A stretch of DNA of 8,634 nucleotides from Candidatus Methylomirabilota bacterium (GCA_028869615.1 JAGWRQ010000080.1:1-8634), one strand, 5' to 3'. Numbered from the stretch's first letter, positions 1 through 5,593 are shown. The notes: a model not told the origin generated them from the letters alone. Translations and numbers: made by a program.

Positions 1-144
1 GTTCCGATCTACCTCTGAGGCGGGTGAGCGCAGACCCGTGGGGTCTTGGATGAAGACCTCAAGCGTGTGCCGGGCGTCGAGAAGATCGATATCAAACGGT
101 ACGCCCAACTGCTGGTGGAGTACGACCGGTCGGTTTCTTACTGA
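1..144 (+). pseudogene. C-terminal fragment of an unidentified coding sequence, apparently frame-disrupted
   Basis: A reading frame closing with TGA at 142-144 is open back to about base 28 and encodes a protein-like tail containing DEDLKRVPGVEKIDIKRY and ending in DRSVSY. Upstream, that frame has stops at 16-18 and 25-27. The bases before about 48 read well only in another frame, as SDLPLRRVSADPWGL from base 3. One missing or extra base near 45-50 would join the two into one uninterrupted C-terminus. This may be a real frameshift, a decayed gene or a sequence error at a contig edge. I do not recognise the family and assign no function. Confidence 0.25.
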
Positions 145-150
145 GCGGTC

Positions 151-217
151 AGCTATCAGCTTTCAGCTAGAGATAATGTAACGAGTACAAAAAGCTGAGT
201 GCTGACGGCTGATAGCT
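151..217. repeat. Palindromic intergenic repeat with 10-bp perfect inverted arms
   Basis: AGCTATCAGC at 151-160 and GCTGATAGCT at 208-217 are exact reverse complements separated by 47 bases. Inner parts also pair partly: the following TTTCAGCT against AAGCTGAGTGCTGA. The whole element is made of iterated AGCT/CAGC/GCTGA words. It lies between the end of the upstream fragment and the ribosome-binding site of qor. It has the style of short dispersed REP/MITE-like intergenic repeats, but copy number cannot be judged from this window. There is no T-tract, so it is not a clear intrinsic terminator. Confidence 0.6.
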
Positions 218-236
218 GTTTCCAGGAGACACCACA

Positions 237-1205
237 ATGCGCGCGGTTCGCATACATGAGTATGGCGATCCTGAAGTGCTTCGCTACGAAGAGGTTTCCC
301 TCCCAGAGCCTGGCGCGGGCGAGGCGCGGGTCAAGATTGACGCGGTAGGGGTCAACTATATCGACGTCTACCAGCGGAAGGGCCAATACCCTGATCCGCT
401 GCCGGTGATCCCCGGCAGGGAGGCGGCCGGCGTGGTGGACGCCGTCGGCCCGGGCGTGTCGGACCTTACGCCGGGAACCCGCGTCGTTTACGCGATGCAT
501 GTGGGCGCCTACGCGGAGTATGCGGTGGTCCCGACGCGGAGGCTCGTACCGATTCCGAGCGCATTGGAGACGCGGCTGGCGGCGGCGGTGATGCTGCAGG
601 GGCTGACCGCGCACTATCTGACCCACAGCACCTATCCGCTGCAGCCGGGCGACAGCGCGCTGATTCATGCGGCGGCAGGCGGTGTCGGTTTGCTCCTGGT
701 TCAGATGGCCAAGCGGCGGGGAGCGCGCGTGATCGGGACCGTATCGACGGAGGAGAAGGCACGTCTGGTCAGAGAGGCCGGTGCCGATGAGGTGATCCTC
801 TACACGCAGGCCGACTTCGAGGCGGAGACCAGGCGCCTGACAAACGGCCAAGGCGTGCACGTGGTCTACGACTCGGTCGGGCAGAGTACCTTCGACAAGA
901 GCCTGAACTGTCTCAGACCCCGCGGCTACATAGTCCTCTACGGCCAATCCAGCGGACCGGTGTCGCCGTTCAACCCTCAGGTGCTCAGCGCGAAGGGTTC
1001 GTTGTATCTGACCCGTCCCAACCTGATGCACTACACGCCCGACCGGGCGGAACTGCTGAAGCGGGCGGGTGATCTGTTCGAGTGGATCATCGCCGGGACG
1101 CTCAGCGTGCGGATCGACGCGACCTTCTCGCTTGCCGATGCTTCGCTCGCCCATCGCTACCTTGAAGAGCGTAAGAGCAAAGGCAAGATATTGCTGGTCC
1201 CTTGA
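237..1205 (+). CDS. qor: Zinc-free NADPH:quinone oxidoreductase (MDR superfamily)
   Basis: This 322-residue cytoplasmic enzyme is predicted to reduce quinones with NADPH. It is a complete medium-chain dehydrogenase/reductase of the length usual for QorA. The N-terminal GroES-like domain covers about residues 1-120 and includes [12 protein letters not shown] at 60-71. The Rossmann cofactor domain has the glycine motif AAAGGVG at 145-151, and [13 protein letters not shown] (211-223), GSLYLTRP (254-261) and the C-terminal GKILLVP follow the QorA pattern. The cysteine/histidine cluster of zinc-containing alcohol dehydrogenases is absent. The ATG at 237 is supported by AGGAG at 224-228, eight bases upstream. 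No promoter is obvious in the 92 bases before it, which are mostly repeat. The true electron acceptor cannot be read from sequence; zeta-crystallin-like enoyl or quinone substrates are alternatives. Confidence 0.93.
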   Translation: MRAVRIHEYGDPEVLRYEEVSLPEPGAGEARVKIDAVGVNYIDVYQRKGQYPDPLPVIPGREAAGVVDAVGPGVSDLTPGTRVVYAMHVGAYAEYAVVPTRRLVPIPSALETRLAAAVMLQGLTAHYLTHSTYPLQPGDSALIHAAAGGVGLLLVQMAKRRGARVIGTVSTEEKARLVREAGADEVILYTQADFEAETRRLTNGQGVHVVYDSVGQSTFDKSLNCLRPRGYIVLYGQSSGPVSPFNPQVLSAKGSLYLTRPNLMHYTPDRAELLKRAGDLFEWIIAGTLSVRIDATFSLADASLAHRYLEERKSKGKILLVP

Positions 1206-1273
1206 TGCGCGGCCCGCGACTCGTGCCTGTTGCGCTCACGCTGCTGATGGGTTCTATTATGGAGGCTTTCTGA
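1205..1273 (+). CDS. Doubtful 22-residue hydrophobic peptide overlapping the qor stop
   Basis: An ATG formed by the last base of the qor TGA (TGATG) opens a 22-codon frame. It encodes a basic start and a hydrophobic run, PVALTLLMGSIM. Its own stop overlaps the next ATG, again as TGATG. No good ribosome-binding site precedes it, so translation would depend on coupling to qor. It resembles a bare signal or membrane segment and could equally be chance or a decayed gene start. Confidence 0.15.
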   Translation: MRGPRLVPVALTLLMGSIMEAF

Positions 1274-1383
1274 TGACCGTGTCGGTTGCAGATTTTGCGC
1301 GACAAGAAAAGAAATTTGTGGTAAAGATGATCGATTCTTTTGGGGATGGGATAGGCGAGTCAATAGGGAAGGCGCGTCGATAA
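1273..1383 (+). CDS. Possible 36-residue small protein, unknown function
   Basis: ATG at 1273 follows GGAGG at 1261-1265 with a 7-base gap, a good ribosome-binding arrangement, and the frame runs to TAA at 1381-1383. The peptide starts MTVSVADFARQEKK and is soluble and basic, with a mixed middle and a GKARR tail. Its third-position base composition is more AT-rich than that of qor or mlaA. It belongs to no family I know. It could be a genuine small gene, part of a leader of mlaA, or noise. Confidence 0.28.
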   Translation: MTVSVADFARQEKKFVVKMIDSFGDGIGESIGKARR

Positions 1384-1426
1384 GCGATCGCAAACATCGG
1401 CTTTGACTACGGGAAGGAGGGAAAGG

Positions 1427-2200
1427 GTGGGACACTGGGGCAGGAGATCATTGCCGTGGTTAGGAGCATTGGCCGTTGCAGTGACAATCGGAGGCTTGAT
1501 CGGCGTGTCGAGGGCAATGGCGGAGGAACCGCAATCGACCGACGCAGTCGCCGCGCAACAAGTGAAGGGCGCGGCGTCGATCGAGATGGAGCAGGTCGAG
1601 GAGTACGACCCTTGGGAGCCGTATAATGAAAAGATGTTCAGCTTCAACCATGATGTGTTCGATCGGTATCTTCTGAAACCTGTGGCTACCGGGTGGGACA
1701 AGGTCTTGCCGACCGAGGTGCAGCATGGCTTCAGCAATGCGTTTAACAACGTCGCCGTGCCGAAGCGAGTGATCAACAACGCGCTCCAGGGCAAATTCAA
1801 GAAAGCTACCGATGAGGTGTTTCGCTTCCTGTTCAACACTATCTTCGGCGTTGCGGGGTTCTTCGATGTGGCGAAGGCCGCAGGGCTTGAACAGAGCGAT
1901 GAAGATACCGGCCAGACCCTTGCTGTCTGGGGAGTGGGTCCGGGACCTTATCTGATCCTGCCTTTCCTCCCTCCGCTGACGGCGCGCGACGGGGTTGGGC
2001 TTGTAGCAGACGTCGCCATGGATCCGATGAGCTTCGTGGCCCCACTGGCGTCTACGTTCGGCAAGTGGGGTGGGGGCGGCGTCAATACCCGGTCGCAGAA
2101 TCTGGAATTGTTCGAGAGCGTTGAAGAGTCGACCGTTGACTTGTACAGCGCGGTGCGAAATGCCTACCTGCAGCGGAGGCAGCGGGACATCGCCGAGTAA
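1427..2200 (+). CDS. mlaA: MlaA/VacJ-family outer-membrane lipid asymmetry protein
   Basis: MlaA extracts mislocalised phospholipids from the outer leaflet of the outer membrane and passes them to the MlaC/MlaBDEF retrograde pathway. The 257-residue product has an N-terminal basic region and a hydrophobic stretch (about 9-26) ending in AMA before EEPQ, a signal peptidase I-like site. The family core follows: DPWEPYNEKMFSFN (61-74), FNNVAVPKRVINNALQGK (106-123), FNTIFGVAGFFDVAK (136-150), and the EDTGQTLAVWGVGPGPYLILPF segment (about 159-180). The GTG at 1427 is chosen because AAGGAGG at 1414-1420 sits six bases before it; an in-frame TTG at 1403 lacks such a site. Unlike Escherichia coli MlaA there is no lipobox, and the protein contains no cysteine. 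No other mla genes are in view. Confidence 0.92.
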   Translation: MGHWGRRSLPWLGALAVAVTIGGLIGVSRAMAEEPQSTDAVAAQQVKGAASIEMEQVEEYDPWEPYNEKMFSFNHDVFDRYLLKPVATGWDKVLPTEVQHGFSNAFNNVAVPKRVINNALQGKFKKATDEVFRFLFNTIFGVAGFFDVAKAAGLEQSDEDTGQTLAVWGVGPGPYLILPFLPPLTARDGVGLVADVAMDPMSFVAPLASTFGKWGGGGVNTRSQNLELFESVEESTVDLYSAVRNAYLQRRQRDIAE

Positions 2201-2216
2201 TCGTATACTCCCAACC

Positions 2217-2378
2217 TTACGCCTTGTGACGCGAAGCGGCCTTCTTGGCCTCTGCCGGACGATAGTCTTCGGATAGTTTCTCGCGGTCTTGGTTGGCTTT
2301 CGTATTCCCTCCCGACGGAGACTCGTAGGTGTCTCCGTCTATCCGGTACAGTCCGTCCCCGCCCTGCCATCCCCACAT
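2217..2378 (-). CDS. Possible small hypothetical protein on the minus strand
   Basis: On the minus strand an ATG at 2378-2376 opens a 53-residue frame ending in TAA (2219-2217), convergent with mlaA and only 16 bases from its stop. The composition is protein-like and hydrophilic: it starts MWGWQGGDGLYRIDGDTY and has a lysine/alanine-rich end. The frame extends upstream without a stop through a GTG (about 30 bases further) to an ATG at 2450. None of the three starts has a clear Shine-Dalgarno site at proper distance, although AGGAGA lies about 60 bases upstream of the 2378 ATG. A TATAAT lies on the minus strand near 2520-2525. I recognise no family. Part of the frame encodes a perfect hairpin (2314-2339), so a non-coding role is also possible. 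Confidence 0.35.
   Translation of the reverse strand: MWGWQGGDGLYRIDGDTYESPSGGNTKANQDREKLSEDYRPAEAKKAASRHKA
2314..2339. other. Perfect 9-bp stem-loop downstream of mlaA
   Basis: GACGGAGAC at 2314-2322 and GTCTCCGTC at 2331-2339 pair perfectly around an 8-base loop. No T-run follows on the plus strand, so it is not a canonical intrinsic terminator, though it could protect the 3' end of the mlaA message. It also lies inside the possible minus-strand small gene. Confidence 0.35.
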
Positions 2379-2416
2379 TGATAGTTGACCGCTACGTAGT
2401 GTCCTCACTGAACAAC

Positions 2417-2470
2417 GAGAAAAATTTTCTCTCCTGGCGTGCAATTCCAACTCGTTACGGGTTGAACTGC
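2417..2470. promoter_or_regulatory. Two dyads upstream of the sigma-54 promoter (candidate activator sites)
   Basis: GAGAAAAATTTTCTC at 2417-2431 is a 7+1+7 perfect palindrome. GCAATTCCAAC (2441-2451) and GTTGAACTGC (2461-2470) form an imperfect dyad with a 9-base centre. They lie roughly 95-150 bases before the predicted start of transcription, the region where sigma-54 enhancer-binding proteins usually bind. That role is inferred from position and symmetry alone. Confidence 0.3.
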
Positions 2471-2539
2471 CGCGAATGTGACACGGTTAATTATGCGTCG
2501 TGCAGGTAGTTTCGAGGCATTATAGTCCAATGCCCGGCG

Positions 2540-2554
2540 TGGCACGATAGTTGC
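2540..2554 (+). promoter_or_regulatory. Sigma-54 (RpoN) promoter for the penicillin-binding protein gene
   Basis: TGGCACGATAGTTGC matches the -24/-12 consensus TGGCACG-N4-TTGC at every defined base. The invariant GG (2541-2542) and GC (2553-2554) are 12 bases apart. Transcription would start near 2565, giving an untranslated leader of about 95 bases before the ATG at 2660. The site requires an ATP-dependent enhancer-binding activator, so the gene downstream is probably controlled by a specific signal, perhaps in addition to a housekeeping promoter that I do not see. Confidence 0.72.
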
Positions 2555-2659
2555 CCTTCATATTCGCGTTGCAGGCGCGGTTCAGATGGTTCAAGGTGAT
2601 GGTGAGTCCCCGACGCCAAGAGGTCAGCCAATCGTTTCCCTCTCCTCGAGCGAGATTCA

Positions 2660-4687
2660 ATGTCAAAGGCTATGAGTGCACAGGCATCATCCTATGGTCG
2701 GGTGGCAATTCGCCTCGGGATCTCCCTGCTTCTGCTCGCGGGATTCGCAGCTACCTGGGCGGTCCGGCAGGTCGTGGCCGGCCGGGCATTCGGCCCTACG
2801 CTGCTGATGTATGCCGATGGCGCCCGCAAGCCGATGGCGACTTTCAACGGGTCGGCCTACGAGCTGCGCGAAGAGCGTCCCGTGAGCGCCTACCCTTCCC
2901 TCCTGGTCGACGCTGTGCTGCTCATGGAAGATCGGCGCTTCTATGAGCATCATGGAGTCGATATGCGCGCCGTCATAAGGGCCGCATGGGCCGATGCGAG
3001 GCACGGGACCATCGTGCAAGGCGGCAGCACACTCACCCAACAACTGGCCCGATTGCGCTATCTGAATCATGAGCGCACGTTCTGGCGGAAGCTGAAGGAG
3101 GCCGTCCTCGCCTTCGCCCTGGAAACGACCCTGTCGAAGCAAGAGATTCTGGAGCAGTACCTCAATGAGGTCTATCTCGGCCAGCGCGGGACCTACGAGG
3201 TGCGCGGGATTTCGGCTGCCTCGCGCCATTACCTGGGCAAAGAGCCTGGCGCGCTTCGCCCGGCTGAAGTAGCCATGTTGGTCGGCTTGATCCGGTCGCC
3301 CAACACGGTCTCTCCCCTCGTCTCATTACGACGTGCCCGCGAGCGCCGGGACCTGGTCCTTCGCCGGCTGCGGGAGGAGCGGCGATTGAGCGACGCAGAC
3401 TATTACCGCGCCCTGAAGGAGCCGGTCCGTGTAGTGCGGGACTCGACTGTGGAGGCCCCGTATTTCCTGGATTTCGTCCGGAAAGAACTCGAGGCCAAAC
3501 TCTCCGGCGTCTCAGATGGCAGAACGCTGAGGGTCTATACCACCCTTGATGCGGCGACCCAACAATCGGCTCAGCAGGCTGTTGTGCAGGGGCTATTGAA
3601 ACTTGACAGGCGGCGAAAGGAGACGCCGGAGCATACCGTGGAGGGCGCACTGGTGGCGCTGGACGTGCAGCATGGCGCCATTAAGGCGATGGTAGGCGGG
3701 AGGAACTACCAACGAAGTCAATTTAACCGGGCCGTTCAAGCCCGCCGACAACCAGGCTCCCTTTTCAAGCCGTTCATCTATCTGGCTGCCTTCGAAACAC
3801 GGCGTGGGGACGGCAACAAAACGCTGACTCCCGCGACGCTCGTTCCCGACCGTCCTCTCACGCAAGTGGTTGGGAACGAGCGATGGACGCCGAAAAACTT
3901 CAATGGCCGTTACTATGGTACGGTGCGGATGCGCGAGGCGCTTGAACGATCCCTCAACGCTGCCACCATCACGATTGGGGAGCAGGTCGGGTTGGGTCGC
4001 GTGATTGAACAGGCCAGAGCGTCCGGCATCGAAAGCCCGCTCCGACCGAGCCCGGCGACGCTATTGGGTGCCTCCGAGGTCAGCGTACTGGAGATCACCG
4101 CGGCGTATGGCACACTTGCCAGGGGCGGAGAGTGGCTGCGACCCCACGCGATCAGAAAAGTGGAGGATGATCAGGGGCGGGTTCTGTTCGAACAGAGGCG
4201 CGAGGCGCGAAGAGCAGCTTCTCCGCAGGCCGCCTTCTTGGTCACGTCGATTCTACAAGGCGCCATCGAACGGGGTACCGCCGCCTCGGCTCGCCATCTC
4301 GGGCTTACCCGAGAAGCAGCGGGTAAGACCGGGACCAGCAATGATATGCGGGATGCCTGGTTTGTCGGCTATACGCCGGACCTGATTGCCGGTGTGTGGG
4401 TCGGCATCGATTCCGGGGCGCCACTGCAGTTGACAGGAGCCCAGGCTGCGCTGCCGATCTGGACGCAGTTTCTTGAGCAGGTCTCTGTCGGCTATCCGCC
4501 ACGAAGCTTTGAGCCTCCGCCAGGGATCGTCACAGCCAAGATCGATCCTTCCTCCGGTCTCCGCCTGACCCCCGGATGCCAGGGTGGGGTGGAAGAGGTG
4601 TTTATCCAGGGGACCGAACCGAGAGCAGCCTGCTCCCACGGTGAGTTCGCTCTCTTCGGGTGGGTTCGTCGCCTCTTTTCCCGTTAA
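2660..4687 (+). CDS. Class A penicillin-binding protein (PBP1B-type murein glycosyltransferase/transpeptidase)
   Basis: This bifunctional enzyme polymerises lipid II into glycan strands and crosslinks peptides in the periplasm, anchored by one inner-membrane segment (about residues 14-40). The GT51 domain spans about 75-250: catalytic Glu90 in MEDRRFYEHHG, QGGSTLTQQLARL (120-132) and EQYLNEVYLGQRG (165-177). The transpeptidase domain has nucleophile Ser367 in GSLFK, SLN at 431-433 and KTGT at 556-559, so all catalytic motifs are intact. GQRGTYEVRG and QARRQPGSLFKP resemble PBP1B more than PBP1A, but the region between the membrane segment and GT51 is too short for a full UB2H domain. The 675-residue length is short for PBP1B. 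ATG 2660 is taken as the start; ATG 2672 is possible, and neither has a strong ribosome-binding site. A sigma-54 promoter lies 106 bases upstream. Confidence 0.93.
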   Translation: MSKAMSAQASSYGRVAIRLGISLLLLAGFAATWAVRQVVAGRAFGPTLLMYADGARKPMATFNGSAYELREERPVSAYPSLLVDAVLLMEDRRFYEHHGVDMRAVIRAAWADARHGTIVQGGSTLTQQLARLRYLNHERTFWRKLKEAVLAFALETTLSKQEILEQYLNEVYLGQRGTYEVRGISAASRHYLGKEPGALRPAEVAMLVGLIRSPNTVSPLVSLRRARERRDLVLRRLREERRLSDADYYRALKEPVRVVRDSTVEAPYFLDFVRKELEAKLSGVSDGRTLRVYTTLDAATQQSAQQAVVQGLLKLDRRRKETPEHTVEGALVALDVQHGAIKAMVGGRNYQRSQFNRAVQARRQPGSLFKPFIYLAAFETRRGDGNKTLTPATLVPDRPLTQVVGNERWTPKNFNGRYYGTVRMREALERSLNAATITIGEQVGLGRVIEQARASGIESPLRPSPATLLGASEVSVLEITAAYGTLARGGEWLRPHAIRKVEDDQGRVLFEQRREARRAASPQAAFLVTSILQGAIERGTAASARHLGLTREAAGKTGTSNDMRDAWFVGYTPDLIAGVWVGIDSGAPLQLTGAQAALPIWTQFLEQVSVGYPPRSFEPPPGIVTAKIDPSSGLRLTPGCQGGVEEVFIQGTEPRAACSHGEFALFGWVRRLFSR

Positions 4688-4707
4688 CCTCCTTGACGCG
4701 GAGCTAC

Positions 4708-4739
4708 CCCAATTGGGATAGATCATCTCCCAAATCGGG
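4708..4739. other. Imperfect stem-loop after the penicillin-binding protein gene
   Basis: CCCAATTGGGA (4708-4718) can pair with TCCCAAATCGGG (4728-4739), apart from one bulge and a G-T-type mismatch. It begins 21 bases after the stop codon. Without a T-tract it is at best a weak or Rho-assisted terminator or an mRNA 3'-end stabiliser. Confidence 0.35.
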
Positions 4740-4847
4740 TGAATGGAAAGGTGCGGCGGCTTCCGACATCGTTCGGTTCTGACAGACATGGCGTGTAAGC
4801 CGTGAGATCTATTGATGGGAATCATTAATTTTCTTAAGTGCAAGGTT

Positions 4848-4863
4848 TGGTATCGTTCCTGCA
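4848..4863 (+). promoter_or_regulatory. Probable sigma-54 promoter for the small-protein operon
   Basis: TGGTATCGTTCCTGCA keeps the essential GG (4849-4850) and GC (4861-4862) at the exact 12-base spacing. It also has the preceding TT and the TGCA box, but differs from the consensus at several central bases. Transcription would start near 4873. An AT-rich block just upstream (AATCATTAATTTT, 4820-4832) loosely resembles an IHF site, at about -47. It is weaker than the promoter at 2540 but has the same orientation and class. Confidence 0.5.
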
Positions 4864-4886
4864 TAACATTACATTCGGAGTTGTAA

Positions 4887-4937
4887 ATGTCAATCCATGA
4901 AGCGGAAATGCCTCAACTTAAGGAGGAGGTGATTTGA
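4887..4937 (+). CDS. Candidate 16-residue leader peptide ahead of the small-protein operon
   Basis: ATG 4887 follows GGAG (4877-4880) at a six-base gap and encodes MSIHEAEMPQLKEEVI before TGA at 4935-4937, four bases before the ATG of the next gene. Its codons 12-15 (AAG GAG GAG GTG) are themselves the ribosome-binding site of that gene. It begins only about 14 bases after the predicted sigma-54 start site. A ribosome on this leader would cover the downstream Shine-Dalgarno site, so it could couple or tune expression. It could also be a by-product of the extended purine-rich site. Confidence 0.3.
   Translation: MSIHEAEMPQLKEEVI
4921..4933 (+). promoter_or_regulatory. Extended ribosome-binding site of the first small-protein gene
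   Basis: AGGAGGAGGTGAT contains AGGAGGTGAT, ten consecutive bases complementary to the usual 3' end of 16S rRNA. It ends eight bases before the ATG at 4942. This decides the start and suggests unusually strong initiation. Confidence 0.85.
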
Positions 4938-4941
4938 CGCG

Positions 4942-5196
4942 ATGATGAAGAAACTGGGTATCGTAGTGATGGCTGGCTTTTTTAGCCTCTCCGTGGCCGG
5001 CCTCAGCTTTGCTGACGAGATGAAGAAGCATGAGGGCATGTCCGGCATGTCCGGGGAGAGCGGTTCCCCAGCCAACCCTTGTGCCGGTAAGGAGATGAAG
5101 AAGAAGGAGAAAAAGGGCAAGAAGGCAGCCAAAAAGCCGGCCGAAAAGAAGGCGGGAGAAGCCCCGGCTGCTGCACCAGAAACAACGAAGAAGTAA
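4942..5196 (+). CDS. Small exported lysine-rich protein, first of a tandem pair
   Basis: This 84-residue protein has a classical signal peptide (MMKK, hydrophobic 5-20, cleavage predicted after SFA at 24). The mature part is about 60 residues. It has a methionine/glycine stretch with one histidine (MKKHEGMSGMSGESG, 27-41), a single cysteine in NPCAGK (45-50), then a strongly basic K/A/P tail. There is no globular domain; it should be disordered and cationic in the periplasm or on the surface. Possible roles include wall or lipid binding, polyanion binding or metal binding through Met/His/Cys, all speculative. The gene lies in a likely two-gene unit with its paralogue 55 bases downstream, behind a sigma-54-like promoter. 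I recognise no named family. Confidence 0.8.
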   Translation: MMKKLGIVVMAGFFSLSVAGLSFADEMKKHEGMSGMSGESGSPANPCAGKEMKKKEKKGKKAAKKPAEKKAGEAPAAAPETTKK

Positions 5197-5232
5197 CCCC
5201 TCTTCTTCTGACGATATGATGTCAAAACTGGG

Positions 5233-5243
5233 AAGGAGGTGAT
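5233..5243 (+). promoter_or_regulatory. Extended ribosome-binding site of the second small-protein gene
   Basis: AAGGAGGTGAT is an 11-base perfect complement to the usual 16S rRNA 3' end, eight bases before the ATG at 5252. An eight-codon frame (ATG 5216 to TGA 5240-5242) ends inside it, echoing the leader frame of the first copy but without its own ribosome-binding site. Confidence 0.85.
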
Positions 5244-5251
5244 TTCAAGCG

Positions 5252-5467
5252 ATGATGAAGAAACTGGGTATCGTGTTGATGGCGGGCTTCTTCAGTATCT
5301 CCGTGGCTGGGCTCAGCTTTGCCGACGAGAAGGCGGCGACCCCTGCGCCTGCTGCCAAGGAGGAGATGAAGAAGGAAGAAACCAAGAAGCCCGCTCCTAA
5401 GAAGGCGAAGAAGAAGGCAGCCAAGAAGGCGGAAGAGGCCCCAGCTCCTGCGCCAGAGAAGAAGTAG
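5252..5467 (+). CDS. Small exported lysine/alanine/proline-rich protein, second of a tandem pair
   Basis: This 71-residue paralogue of the preceding gene has an almost identical signal peptide (cleavage after SFA at 24). The mature part is a low-complexity chain of about 47 residues: EKAATPAPAAKEE, then a K/E block, then PKKAKKKAAKK (49-59) and EEAPAPAPEKK. It lacks the methionine/histidine/cysteine section of its neighbour, so any metal-binding idea would apply only to the first copy. The tail resembles histone H1-like or AlgP-type basic repeats, but the signal peptide argues for action outside the cytoplasm. No terminator separates it from the first gene, and a strong one follows 33 bases after its stop, so the two probably share a transcript. 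Function unknown. Confidence 0.8.
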   Translation: MMKKLGIVLMAGFFSISVAGLSFADEKAATPAPAAKEEMKKEETKKPAPKKAKKKAAKKAEEAPAPAPEKK

Positions 5468-5484
5468 CGCTTATTTGCTCTTCG

Positions 5485-5538
5485 AGCCCGAACTCGGGCC
5501 AAAAGGCACCCTGCACCTTGCGGGGTGCCTTTTATTTT
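5485..5538 (+). terminator. Intrinsic terminator of the small-protein operon
   Basis: AAAAGGCACCC (5501-5511) pairs with GGGTGCCTTTT, followed by ATTTTG, a strong stem with flanking A and T runs. A shorter hairpin, GCCCGA/TCGGGC (about 5486-5499), lies just before it. The T-run abuts the -35 element of the next promoter, so the two units are closely packed. Confidence 0.92.
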
Positions 5539-5539
5539 G

Positions 5540-5568
5540 TTGACACGCAGACGAGCATGGGATAGATA
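5540..5568 (+). promoter_or_regulatory. Sigma-70-type promoter of the cobalamin-uptake operon
   Basis: TTGACA at 5540-5545 is a perfect -35 box. A 17-base spacer leads to TAGATA at 5563-5568, a moderate -10 box. Transcription would start near 5575, immediately before a hairpin (CCCGTC 5577-5582 with GACGGG 5590-5595) and the first riboswitch. Position and the perfect -35 make this the likely operon promoter. Confidence 0.65.
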
Positions 5569-5593
5569 TACCGCGTCCCGTCAGAGTGGGACG

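Larger units (their letters stand above)
4924..5331 (+). repeat. Tandem gene duplication with repeated ribosome-binding site and signal peptide
   Basis: Bases 4924-5021 and 5234-5331, 310 bases apart, are alignable copies covering the ribosome-binding site, the double ATG and the whole signal peptide. I count about 10 differences across the first 78 coding bases, eight of them synonymous; the two replacements are V to L and L to I. That pattern shows the signal peptide is translated and conserved. The mature regions have diverged in length and sequence but keep the K/A/P-rich tail. Confidence 0.85.

Noticed and set aside
156..1154. A 332-codon open frame on the minus strand
   Set aside because: It is antisense to the well-supported quinone oxidoreductase gene, is arginine/histidine-rich and has no family features.
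1069..1272. Upstream extension of the 36-residue frame to 104 codons
   Set aside because: The extension overlaps the qor 3' end out of frame and is arginine/serine-rich shadow sequence. Only the part from ATG 1273 has a ribosome-binding site.
1403..1426. A TTG start eight codons upstream for mlaA
   Set aside because: The GTG at 1427 has AAGGAGG six bases ahead; the TTG has no comparable site, and its codons contain that very sequence.
4253..4864. A 203-codon open frame on the minus strand
   Set aside because: It spans the 3' part of the penicillin-binding protein gene, including the KTG motif region, and runs through intergenic DNA and a promoter. The composition is not protein-like.
5500..5540. 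A second candidate riboswitch or attenuator after the small genes
   Set aside because: The structure is a simple terminator for the upstream operon, without aptamer motifs, and lies before the next promoter.
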